The notes: a model not told the origin generated them from the letters alone. DNA of 5,304 nucleotides from Opitutaceae bacterium (GCA_031254955.1 JAIRTK010000055.1:1-5304); one strand, 5' to 3'; shown: positions 1 through 5,304, numbered from the stretch's first letter. Made by a program: numbers and translations.

Positions 1-119
1 CACGGTAAACCCCGCCTCCGCAGGCAGCGAAACCCCAGCCCGGCGCGAGGCAAGGACGCGCCCTCAATGCGGCTGAATAACGGGGAAATGCTTCGGGGTG
101 GATGCAGCGGCGGGGGCGG
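1..119. repeat. Repeat module, copy 1 (cut by the window edge)
   Basis: This segment aligns without gaps to 205-323 at a constant offset of 204 bp; by eye about 105 of 119 positions match. It contains the core GGCGCG...GCAAG...CGCGCC hairpin at 42-62, but the inner two stem pairs (48/56 and 49/55) are mismatched, so the palindrome looks decayed compared with copy 2. The right outer arm GGCTGAATAAC is at 71-81; the matching left arm would lie before the window. The last 39 bp (81-119) are almost identical to copy 2. The mobility mechanism is unknown and no transposase is visible here. Confidence 0.8.
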
Positions 120-125
120 CGGAGG

Positions 126-155
126 CGGGGGCGTTGGCGGTGGGCGCGGCGATGA
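126..155. repeat. Single divergent 30-bp unit next to repeat copy 1
   Basis: This 30-bp segment matches the first unit of the tandem array at 321-350 with about four mismatches, including the shared CGTTGGCGG core and the GCGGCGATG end. The first module therefore carries one unit where the second carries three. It lies 195 bp (65 codons) before the array unit, in the same reading frame as the binding-protein gene. Confidence 0.65.
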
Positions 156-194
156 AGGGGGCGGGGGCGGCGGATGTGTTTGGAGTATTTTCTA

Positions 195-323
195 GTTATT
201 CTGCCACGGTAAACAGCGGCTTCGTAGGCAGCGAAAACCAATCCCGGCGCGACGCAAGGTCGCGCCCTACATGCGGCAGAATAACGGGGAAATGTTTCGG
301 GGTGGATGCAGCGGCGGGGGCGG
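195..323. repeat. Repeat module, copy 2, with nested palindrome (REP/MITE-like)
   Basis: The element is bounded by a perfect 11-bp inverted repeat, GTTATTCTGCC at 195-205 and GGCAGAATAAC at 275-285. At its centre is a perfect 8-bp hairpin, GGCGCGAC (246-253), loop GCAAG, GTCGCGCC (259-266). An additional GTAGG (224-228)/CCTAC (266-270) pair lies between them. The nested palindrome is 91 bp long, and the following 38 bp are also conserved with copy 1. This architecture is typical of REP-like or miniature inverted-repeat elements, whose transcripts fold into stable hairpins. No coding function is evident. Being intergenic and present twice supports a dispersed genomic repeat, but copy number elsewhere cannot be seen from this window. 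Confidence 0.8.
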
Positions 324-410
324 GAGCGTTGGCGGAGGTCGCGGCGATGGCGGGAGCGTTGGCAGAGGGTGCGGTGATGACGGGAGCGTTGGCGGCGGGG
401 GCGGCGGGGG
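321..410 (+). repeat. Three 30-bp tandem repeat units
   Basis: The 13-mer CGGGAGCGTTGGC recurs at 321, 351 and 381, giving an exact 30-bp period. The first two units match well along their whole length; the third degenerates after its first half into GCGGGGG-type low-complexity sequence. Read in the frame of the downstream gene, the units encode decapeptides starting GALA (GALAEVAAMA, GALAEGAVMT, GALAAGAAGA). The array directly follows repeat copy 2 and ends about 40 bp before the likely gene start. Replication slippage is the simplest origin. Confidence 0.8.
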
Positions 411-431
411 CGGGGGCGGTGGCGGTGGGGG

Positions 432-437
432 AGGAGG
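432..437 (+). promoter_or_regulatory. Shine-Dalgarno site that supports the start at 449
   Basis: AGGAGG, a full consensus anti-SD match, lies 11 nt before the ATG at 449. Homology to BtuF-type proteins also begins right after this ATG, with an aspartate-glycine-(F)-GRRV motif. No comparable site precedes the upstream in-frame GTG codons at 98 and 302. The surrounding sequence is G-rich, so chance matches to SD are somewhat likely. Confidence 0.6.
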
Positions 438-448
438 GGGTGTTTCCG

Positions 449-1306
449 ATGGAAATCGTGGATGGGTTTGGGCGGCGGGTGGTGATTGCGCGGCGGCCTG
501 AGCGGATCGTGTCGCTGGCGCCGTCGCTCACGGAAATCGTGTTCGCGGTCGGCAATGGCGCGCGGCTGGCCGGGGTCACGCGTTTTTGCAATTTTCCCGC
601 CGAGGCGGAGGCGTTGCCCAAGGTGGGCGGGTTTGCGGCGCGCACGATCAGCATCGAGGCGATTGTGGCGTTGCGGCCGGATCTCGTGCTGGCGGGCGAC
701 GAGGGCCAGCGTCCGGTGGTCGAGGCGTTGGAGCGGCTGGGCATCCCGGTGGCGGCGGCAGGGGTGTCGGATTTTGAAACGTTGTTCGCTTCGATCGGGT
801 TGCAGGGGCGGCTGGCGGGGCGCGGGGCGGAAACGGGGGCGTTGGTCGCGGGGTTGCGGGCGCGGGTGGAGGCGGTGGCGCGGCGGGCGGCGGAAATCCC
901 GGCGGGGAGGCGCGCGCGGGTTTATTGGGAGGCGTTCGACGAGCCGTTGATGAGCGCGGGGCCGCGCAGTTTGATTGGCCGGCAGATCGCGCTGGCGGGC
1001 GGCGTGAATATTTTCGGCGAGGCGCGCGAGCCGTATCCGCTCGTGAGCGGCGAGGCGGTGGTGGCGCGCAATCCGCATGTCATCCTGAGTTCGCGCATCC
1101 TTCCGGCGCGGCTGGCATTGACGGGCGGGCGGCTGGCGCGGCGTCCGGGTTGGGCGGGCATCGACGCGGTGCGCGCCGGGCGGGTGTTTACGCTGCCGGA
1201 CGAGTTGGTGACGCGCGCGGGGCCGCGTTTGGTGGAGGGGTTGGAATTGATGGCGCGGACGATTTACCCGGAGTGGTTCGGTGAGGGGACGGAGGCGGGG
1301 CGTTAA
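449..1306 (+). CDS. btuF: BtuF-like ABC substrate-binding protein (cobalamin/metal-chelate type)
   Basis: The 285-residue product is a class III (helical-backbone) binding protein that would capture cobalamin or a related metal chelate and hand it to the permease encoded next. Residues 2-20 show the usual opening (VDGFGRRV, then PERI), followed by the hallmark RIVSLAPSLTE at 19-29. VTRFCNFP lies at 43-50, LPKVGG at 56-61 and LRPDLVLA at 75-82. The C-terminal lobe has PLMSAG (166-171), LAGGVNIFG (182-190) and RPGW at 232-235. Glu70 and Glu202 sit where BtuF-type proteins carry the glutamates that dock on permease arginines (inferred by motif position). The ATG at 449 is preferred for its SD site and because homology starts there. 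With this start no Sec, Tat or lipoprotein signal is visible, which is odd for a periplasmic protein; the upstream extension does not supply a good one either. The gene ends 3 nt before the permease start. Cobalamin is the best guess; siderophore or another corrinoid remains possible. Confidence 0.88.
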   Translation: MEIVDGFGRRVVIARRPERIVSLAPSLTEIVFAVGNGARLAGVTRFCNFPAEAEALPKVGGFAARTISIEAIVALRPDLVLAGDEGQRPVVEALERLGIPVAAAGVSDFETLFASIGLQGRLAGRGAETGALVAGLRARVEAVARRAAEIPAGRRARVYWEAFDEPLMSAGPRSLIGRQIALAGGVNIFGEAREPYPLVSGEAVVARNPHVILSSRILPARLALTGGRLARRPGWAGIDAVRAGRVFTLPDELVTRAGPRLVEGLELMARTIYPEWFGEGTEAGR

Positions 1307-1309
1307 GCG

Positions 1310-2362
1310 ATGAGAGGTGCGCGCACAGGGTTTTTTTTGAAACCGCCGGGCTGGCGGCGGGCGCCGGTTTTGTTGGGAGTGCTTGGCGTGGCGTTGGTCG
1401 TCGTGATGCTGGCGAGTCTGGGGTTGGGCGCGGTGACGATGGGGCCGGGGCGGGTGGCGGCGGCGGTGTTGCGTTTGGCTGCGGCGGAGGCGTCGGATGT
1501 CGTGATCGTGTGGGATTTGCGGTTGCCGCGGACGTTGCTCGCGGCGTTGGTGGGCGGGGCGTTGGCGGCGGCGGGCGCGGCGTTTCAGGGGTTGTTTCGC
1601 AATCCGCTCGCCGATCCGCATGTGATCGGGGCGTCGAGCGGCGCGGCGTTGGGGGCGACGGTGGCGATCGCGTCCGGGGCGGGGGCGACGGCGTTGGGGT
1701 TCGGGCCGGTGCCGTTGGCGGCGTTCGCCGGCGCGCTGGCGACGGTGGCGGTGGTGTATGCGGTGGCGGAGTCGGGCGCGGGGGGCGCGTCGGTCGCGGG
1801 GTTGCTGTTGGCGGGGACGGCGCTGGGGTCGATGTTGTCGGCGTTGGTTTCGTTTTTGCTCATCTGGCAGGAGCAGCCGTGGTTTCATGTGTTTGGCTGG
1901 TTGCTGGGCGGGTTTTCGGGGAGGTCGTGGCATCATGTGTGGGCGGCGTTGCCGTGGTTGTCGGCGGGCGCGGGGGCGCTCTGGCTGATGTCGCGTCCGC
2001 TGGATGCGTTGACGGGTGGCGACGATGTGGCGCGGGGGCTTGGGCTGCCGATCCGGACGGCGCGGTTGTTGCTCGTGGGCGCGGCGGGGCTGGTGGTGGC
2101 GGCGGCGGTGGCGGTGAGCGGCATCATCGGTTTCGTGGGGTTGGTGGCGCCGCATGTCGCGCGGTGGCTGGTGGGCGCGGGGCATGCGCGGATGATTCCG
2201 GTGAGCGTGCTGCTGGGCGCGGTGTTGCTGGTGGCGGCGGACACGGCGGCGCGGACGTTGCTGGCGGCGACGGAGATTCCGGTGGGCATCCTGACCGCGG
2301 CGTTGGGCGGGCCGTATTTTTTGTGGTTGTTGAAGACGCGCGGGAGGCGCATGGCGGCATGA
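1310..2362 (+). CDS. btuC: FecCD/BtuC-family ABC transporter permease
   Basis: This 350-residue integral membrane protein would form the homodimeric inner-membrane channel of the importer. Its length and hydrophobicity suit the roughly ten transmembrane helices of the BtuC/FecCD family. The N-terminus is short and basic, followed by the first membrane segment at about 19-41. Family motifs are in order: RLPR (71-74), QGLFRNPLADPHVIG (93-107), GDDVARGLGL (237-246), which corresponds to the cytoplasmic coupling helix that contacts the ATPase, SGIIGFVGLVAPHVAR (270-285) and EIPVGILTA (322-330). The start ATG follows the binding-protein stop by 3 nt; GGAGG at 1291-1295, inside the previous gene, could serve it with a rather long 14-nt spacer. 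The stop overlaps the ATPase start in an ATGA. The gene uses strikingly many TTG and GCG codons. The family also includes iron-siderophore and haem permeases, so the substrate rests on the binding protein. Confidence 0.93.
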   Translation: MRGARTGFFLKPPGWRRAPVLLGVLGVALVVVMLASLGLGAVTMGPGRVAAAVLRLAAAEASDVVIVWDLRLPRTLLAALVGGALAAAGAAFQGLFRNPLADPHVIGASSGAALGATVAIASGAGATALGFGPVPLAAFAGALATVAVVYAVAESGAGGASVAGLLLAGTALGSMLSALVSFLLIWQEQPWFHVFGWLLGGFSGRSWHHVWAALPWLSAGAGALWLMSRPLDALTGGDDVARGLGLPIRTARLLLVGAAGLVVAAAVAVSGIIGFVGLVAPHVARWLVGAGHARMIPVSVLLGAVLLVAADTAARTLLAATEIPVGILTAALGGPYFLWLLKTRGRRMAA

Positions 2363-3156
2363 GCGGCGGCGGGGCGATTTTGCGGGCGGTCAACCTGCAT
2401 TGCGGCTATGGTTGCGTGGAGGTGCTCGGCGGCGTGAATCTGGAGGCGCGCGAGGGCGAGGTGCTGGCGCTCATCGGGCCGAACGGCACGGGCAAGACGA
2501 CGCTGCTGCACACGCTGGGGCGGCTGCTTCCGGCGCAACGCGGCGAGGTGCGGCTGGGCGGGCGTCCGTTGCGCGCCATGCGGGCGCGCGAGGTGGCGCG
2601 GTTGCTGGCGCTGGCGCCGCAGCGCGCGCCGCATTCGGCGTGGCCGCTCGCGGTGGCGGAGGCCGTGGCGCTGGGCCGCGCGCCGCACCGGGGCTGGTTG
2701 CTGCCGCTCGCGGCGGCGGACCGGGCGGCGGTCGCCGCGGCGATGGCGCGTATGCGCGTCGCTTCGCTGGCGGGCCGGACGCTTTCGACGTTGTCGGGCG
2801 GGGAGCTGCGGCGGGTGATTCTGGCGCGCGCCTTGGCGCAGGCGCCGCGCGTGCTGTTGCTCGACGAGCCGGCGACGTATCTGGATTTGCAACATCAGGC
2901 GGAGTTGCTCGCGCTGGTGCGTTCGCTGGCGCGCGACGACGGGCTGGCGGTGGTGCTGACGATGCACGACTTGTCGCTGGCGGCGTTGTGCGCCGACCGG
3001 GTGGCGCTGCTCGCGACGGGCGGGTTGCGCATGGCGGGGACGCCCGCCGAGGTGTTGCGCGAGGAGATTCTGCGTCCGGTGTATGGCGGGCGGCTGGAAG
3101 TGTTTGCCCATCCCGCCAGCGGCAATCCCGTGGTGCTGCCGCTGGCCGCGCGGTGA
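2359..3156 (+). CDS. btuD: BtuD/FecE-type ABC transporter ATPase
   Basis: The 265-residue nucleotide-binding subunit would power the importer from the cytoplasmic face of the membrane as a dimer. All catalytic motifs are present: Walker A GPNGTGKTT at 40-48 (Lys46), Q-loop glutamine at 88 within LAPQ, ABC signature LSGGE at 145-149, Walker B VLLLDE at 165-170 with catalytic Glu170, a D-loop in TYLDLQ at 173-178, and the switch histidine at 203 in TMHD. Length is normal for this class. The ATG at 2359 overlaps the permease stop by 4 bp (ATGA), with GGAGG at 2343-2347 inside the permease gene, so translation is probably coupled. The same frame is open far upstream across the permease gene, but that part is an out-of-frame shadow. 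Related ATPases serve siderophore and haem importers (FecE, HmuV), so the ATPase alone does not fix the substrate. Confidence 0.94.
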   Translation: MSGGGAILRAVNLHCGYGCVEVLGGVNLEAREGEVLALIGPNGTGKTTLLHTLGRLLPAQRGEVRLGGRPLRAMRAREVARLLALAPQRAPHSAWPLAVAEAVALGRAPHRGWLLPLAAADRAAVAAAMARMRVASLAGRTLSTLSGGELRRVILARALAQAPRVLLLDEPATYLDLQHQAELLALVRSLARDDGLAVVLTMHDLSLAALCADRVALLATGGLRMAGTPAEVLREEILRPVYGGRLEVFAHPASGNPVVLPLAAR

Positions 3157-3159
3157 GAC

Positions 3160-3227
3160 GCGTCACGCGGCGAGGCGCGTCACGCGACGAGGCGTGTCAC
3201 ACGGCGAGGCGTGTCACGCGGCGAGGA
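3160..3227. repeat. Four 17-bp tandem units at the convergent gene boundary
   Basis: The core GYGTCACRCGRCGAGG repeats at 3160, 3177, 3194 and 3211, an exact 17-bp period with few substitutions. The array starts 3 nt after the ATPase stop. Its last unit overlaps the 3' end of the minus-strand carrier gene: read on the minus strand, this unit contains that gene's last codons (Leu-Ala-Ala) and TGA stop. Each unit includes a small CGCG/CGCG inverted pair or a variant of it, and GACGCGTC at 3157-3164 is self-complementary. There is no T-tract, so I do not call it an intrinsic terminator. Confidence 0.85.
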
Positions 3228-4878
3228 ACACGAGCATTTGCGCGGCGAGCACGCGCAGCAGCATGACGAGCGGATACACGGTCGCGTAGGCGACGGGCGC
3301 GCCCGTGTCGCCGTGGGTCTGCCGGGCAAAGGCGAGCGCGGGCGGGTCGGTCATCGCCCCGGCGAGCAACCCGCAGGTCTCCGGCAGCGGCAGGCGCGCG
3401 AAGCGGCGCGCCATCCACGCGGTGCCCATCACCGGCGCCAGCGTGATCACGGCGCCCAGCGCCATCCAGCCGAGGCCTTGCATGCTGAACAAATACTGGA
3501 AAAACATGTCGCCCGACTTGAGTCCCACGCAGGCGAGGAACAGCACGATGCCGATCTCGCGCAGGGCGAGGCCGGCATTCGGCGGCACATGCCAGACCAC
3601 CGGGCCGATGCCGCCGAGGCGTCCGAGCAGAATCGCCACGACCAGCGGCCCGCCCGCGAGGCCGAGCCGCGCCGGCGCGGGCAGGCCCGGCAGCGCCACC
3701 GGCGCCATGCCGAGCAGCACGCCGAGGAGGATGCCGAAAAAAAACGGCCCCACGCGCGTGTGGTCGAGTTCCTTGGGCGAGTCGCCGAGCAGGCGCGCCG
3801 CCTCGGCGATGGCGTCGGAGGCGCCGACGAGCGTGAGGATGTCGCCGAACTGCACGCGCAACCCCGGCTCCGGCGCGAATTCCATGCCGTGGCGCGACAG
3901 GCGCGTGGCGGCCACGCCGAAACGCGTCTGCAACTGGAGGGCGGCAAAGTTTTTCCCGACGGCCTCGCGGCGCGTGACGATCACCCGGCGGTTGTTCACC
4001 GGACCGTCCAGTTCGCGCAAATCCCGCTCCGCCTCGCCGCCCGCCAACATGCGCGCCTGCGCGAGCGCGCCGGGCAGGCCGACGACGAGCAACTGGTCGC
4101 CGATGGCGAGCGCGCGGGCCGGCGCGGGCACGCACAACGCGCCGCCGCGCCACAGGCGCGAGACGTTCAACCCGCGCACCCTGGCAAAGGAATCCGCGAT
4201 CGTGGCGCCCGCCAGTCCCGGATTGCGCACCTCCAGATTCGCCCGCCCGACTTTCGGCTCCTCCCGGACCGGCGGCGAGGCCGCCCCGGACGCGCCGCCG
4301 CCCGGCAGCGGACGCGCGACGAACCGCCGCGCCGCGAGCATGGCGAGAATCACGCCGCACACGCCAAACGGATACGCGAGCGCGTAGGCCACGCCCTGCG
4401 CCTGCACGGCCCCGTCGTCCGCGCCGGCGCCGATGAGCGCCTGTTGCGCGGCGGCGAGGCTGGGGGTGTTGGTCGTCGCGCCGGACAGCAGCCCCGCCGC
4501 CACCGGCAGAGGCACGCCGGCGAGGCGCAGAATCACCACGCAAACCGCGACGCCGAGCAGGACATTGCCCGCCGCCAGCAGATTGAGCTTCAGCCCCGTG
4601 CGGCGCAGCGACGAAAAAAAGCCGGGGCCGAGCTGAAGCCCGATGGAAAAGACAAACAGGATCAGCCCGAACTCGCGGGTAAATTCGAGCACGTGAGGCT
4701 CCACCCTCACCCCCGACCGCGCGAAAACAAGCCCCGCGAACAACACACCGGCGATGCCGACGCTCACCCTGCCGATTTTCAGCCGTCCGAGCGCAAGCCC
4801 GCCCGCCGCGACCAAGGCAAACGCGATGAGCTGGTGCCCCGCGGTCGAGTGTTCCCAGAAACGAAGCCACGCGCTCAT
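3214..4878 (-). CDS. yidE: YidE/AspT-family membrane transporter with two RCK_C domains
   Basis: The 554-residue protein matches the Asp:Ala-exchanger-like family in length and layout: an N-terminal membrane half (about 15-185), a cytoplasmic region with two TrkA_C/RCK_C-type domains (about 205-285 and 290-370), and a C-terminal membrane half (about 375-554). The halves are visibly duplicated: GATTNTPSLA (133-142) corresponds to GAMTDPPALA (507-516), AYALAYPFGV (164-173) to AYATVYPLVM (530-539), and EFGLILFVFSIGLQLG (69-84) to EIGIVLFLACVGLKSG (441-456). These motifs are strongly reminiscent of E. coli YidE, as I remember it, more than of AspT. AspT exchanges aspartate for alanine; the substrate of YidE-type members is not established, and RCK_C domains usually sense small ligands, so a gated carrier or exchanger is inferred. 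The start ATG is supported by GGAGG 9 nt upstream. The gene converges on the importer operon and has more C-ending codons than the permease gene. Confidence 0.93.
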   Translation of the reverse strand: MSAWLRFWEHSTAGHQLIAFALVAAGGLALGRLKIGRVSVGIAGVLFAGLVFARSGVRVEPHVLEFTREFGLILFVFSIGLQLGPGFFSSLRRTGLKLNLLAAGNVLLGVAVCVVILRLAGVPLPVAAGLLSGATTNTPSLAAAQQALIGAGADDGAVQAQGVAYALAYPFGVCGVILAMLAARRFVARPLPGGGASGAASPPVREEPKVGRANLEVRNPGLAGATIADSFARVRGLNVSRLWRGGALCVPAPARALAIGDQLLVVGLPGALAQARMLAGGEAERDLRELDGPVNNRRVIVTRREAVGKNFAALQLQTRFGVAATRLSRHGMEFAPEPGLRVQFGDILTLVGASDAIAEAARLLGDSPKELDHTRVGPFFFGILLGVLLGMAPVALPGLPAPARLGLAGGPLVVAILLGRLGGIGPVVWHVPPNAGLALREIGIVLFLACVGLKSGDMFFQYLFSMQGLGWMALGAVITLAPVMGTAWMARRFARLPLPETCGLLAGAMTDPPALAFARQTHGDTGAPVAYATVYPLVMLLRVLAAQMLVFLAA

Positions 4879-4887
4879 GCCGCGCCG

Positions 4888-4892
4888 CCTCC
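4888..4892 (-). promoter_or_regulatory. Shine-Dalgarno site of the YidE-like gene
   Basis: On the minus strand GGAGG (within CGGGAGGCGG) lies 9 nt before the ATG whose first base is 4878. It supports this start; the frame remains open for a few codons further upstream but has no better-placed start. Confidence 0.7.
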
Positions 4893-4912
4893 CGCCGGGT
4901 CAAGGAGCGCCG

Positions 4913-4933
4913 TGTATCCTGTATCCAGATACA
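4913..4933. promoter_or_regulatory. Operator-like array TGTATCC-TGTATCC-AGATACA
   Basis: Two consecutive direct copies of TGTATCC (4913-4919, 4920-4926) are followed by AGATACA. TGTATC (4920-4925) and GATACA (4928-4933) form a perfect inverted repeat with a 2-nt CA spacer. The site lies 35-55 bp upstream of the YidE-like start in an AT-richer patch within GC-rich DNA, a suitable position for a regulator or promoter. On the minus strand a weak TTGCCG (4950-4945) lies 19 nt before a GATACA, so a poor sigma-70 promoter may overlap it. Function is inferred only from symmetry and position. Confidence 0.45.
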
Positions 4934-4934
4934 T

Positions 4935-5178
4935 TTCGGCGGACCGGCAACGGCGCCGTCCGGCGTTGAAGCGGGCGGCGCACGTGACGATGCAAGGATA
5001 AACGCCCGCGGATGCGCGGGACGGGAGCGGGGCGCCGGGGAGCCGGACGCCGGATGCGGAAGGCAGCCTCATTCGTGCGATGAAGTAAAGCCGGCCCGCC
5101 CTCGCGGCGATGGTGCGGCGGCGGGGGCGATGGCCGGGGATTGCGTTGCCGCCGGCAGGGATGTTCGGACTCCGGGCT
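4935..5178. other. Non-coding intergenic stretch
   Basis: I see no convincing gene here. Short open frames on both strands have arginine- and alanine-heavy translations with no recognisable motif and no supporting ribosome site. The stretch contains several GC-rich inverted pairs, of which the perfect hairpin at 5005-5020 is the clearest. No tRNA or riboswitch consensus was recognised. Confidence 0.5.
5005..5020 (-). terminator. Perfect GC hairpin, possible terminator
   Basis: CCCGCG (5005-5010), loop GATG, CGCGGG (5015-5020) make a perfect 6-bp all-GC stem. Read on the minus strand the stem is followed by CGTTTATCC, a poor T-tract, so termination of a minus-strand transcript entering from the right is possible but weakly supported. 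It could equally be a structured leader element of the YidE-like transcript if that starts further upstream. Confidence 0.25.
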
Positions 5179-5304
5179 TCAGGGAACGCGCGGTGCGCGC
5201 CCCAGCCATTGGCCGGCCTTCACCCGCTCGCGGACGAGCGGATTGGCGTTGCCCGGAGCGCGTGTTCTCGAAACGCGTCCGGTGGACAATGTCACCCGTA
5301 ACCG
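5179..5304 (-). CDS. Possible C-terminal fragment of an unidentified protein
   Basis: On the minus strand a frame is open from the window edge to a TGA at 5181-5179, giving 41 residues that end NPLVRERVKAGQWLGRAPRVP. The second half has mostly G/C-ending codons and a plausible protein-like composition; the first half (RLRVTLSTGRVSRTR) is less convincing. I do not recognise the family. If real, the gene would be transcribed in the same direction as the YidE-like gene, about 300 bp upstream of it. A plus-strand frame at 5110-5301 covers the same DNA but looks less protein-like. Neither can be confirmed without the sequence to the right. Confidence 0.25.
   Translation of the reverse strand, partial: RLRVTLSTGRVSRTRAPGNANPLVRERVKAGQWLGRAPRVP

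Larger units (their letters stand above)
98..448 (+). other. Open in-frame extension upstream of the binding-protein start, probably not translated
   Basis: The reading frame of the binding protein stays open back to a GTG at 98, with a further in-frame GTG at 302. It would add 117 residues made almost wholly of Ala, Gly and Val, plus the translated palindromic repeat (an Arg-rich stretch). It includes a decapeptide repeat beginning GALAE. No homology to binding proteins is apparent in it, there is no convincing ribosome site before 98 or 302, and it provides no normal signal peptide. The repeat spacings (204, 195 and 30 bp) are all multiples of three, which leaves some chance of translation. 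I also looked here for a cobalamin riboswitch and found no convincing one. The only AT-rich patch is about 180-202. Confidence 0.55.

Noticed and set aside
81..119. Both repeat copies contain GGGGAAATG followed by GGGGTGGATGCAGC, loosely like the GGGAA...GGTG core of a cobalamin riboswitch, and they lie before a B12-type importer.
   Set aside because: The characteristic 3' box (GCCAGGAGACCTGCC-like) and the CCCGCAACTGT segment are absent, the order of elements does not fit, and the similarity is part of a repeat present twice in tandem. A covariance-model search with the Rfam cobalamin riboswitch model would settle it.
1510..2358. A long plus-strand frame leading into the ATPase from 1510.
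   Set aside because: It is a shadow frame across the permease gene with Gly/Val/Arg-rich noise; ATPase homology starts at the ATG at 2359.
1933..3166. Long minus-strand open frames opposite the permease and ATPase genes.
   Set aside because: Their translations are Arg/Gln/Ala/Pro-rich antisense noise, as expected in high-GC coding DNA, while the plus strand has full sets of family motifs.
3160..3227. CRISPR array or intrinsic terminator in the 17-bp repeats.
   Set aside because: The units are contiguous with no spacers, so it is not CRISPR. The stems are only about 4 bp with no T-tract, so a classical intrinsic terminator is not supported.
3211..5001. A 596-codon plus-strand open frame covering the carrier gene.
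   Set aside because: Its product is His/Arg/Gln/Glu-rich without domains; it is the antisense shadow of the YidE-like gene, which has unmistakable duplicated motifs on the minus strand.
5110..5301. A 63-codon plus-strand open frame at the right end.
   Set aside because: Low-complexity Arg/Gly/Ala-rich start, no ribosome site, no recognised motif; probably chance in GC-rich DNA.

Overview
This is high-GC bacterial DNA with compact genes. The downstream ABC genes overlap by 4 bp, Shine-Dalgarno sites are GGAGG-type, and coding sequence is dominated by GCG, CTG/TTG and GGC/GGG codons. The style and gene content (a BtuCDF-type importer next to a YidE-type carrier, with GC-rich palindromic repeats between genes) would suit a Gram-negative such as a high-GC Verrucomicrobiota/Opitutaceae member. 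That placement is an impression from sequence style; the window carries no phylogenetic marker.

Layout. Positions 1-448 hold repeats: two copies, exactly 204 bp apart, of a module built around a palindromic (REP/MITE-like) element. The second copy is followed by three 30-bp tandem units. Positions 449-3156 form a three-gene plus-strand operon: substrate-binding protein (btuF-like), FecCD/BtuC permease and BtuD/FecE-class ATPase. Together they make a complete type II ABC importer for cobalamin or a related metal chelate. A 57-bp boundary to the convergent next gene holds four 17-bp tandem units that run into that gene's stop codon. Positions 4878-3214 (minus strand) encode a full-length YidE/AspT-type membrane carrier with two RCK_C domains between two homologous membrane halves. 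Positions 4879-5304 are mostly non-coding, with an operator-like TGTATC/GATACA array just upstream of the carrier and a perfect GC-rich hairpin. A weak open tail at the right edge could be the C-terminus of another minus-strand gene.

How the genes work together. The binding protein would deliver ligand to the permease dimer, driven by the ATPase pair. The two genes needed for transport and energy are translationally coupled. The YidE-like protein is convergently transcribed and is not obviously linked in function.

The genes belong to known families, and I see no clearly new multi-gene system. The points most worth a second look are the repeat structures and their relation to gene ends: in-frame repeats before the binding protein, the absence of a recognisable secretion signal on that protein, and duplication of a stop-codon segment at the end of the carrier gene.
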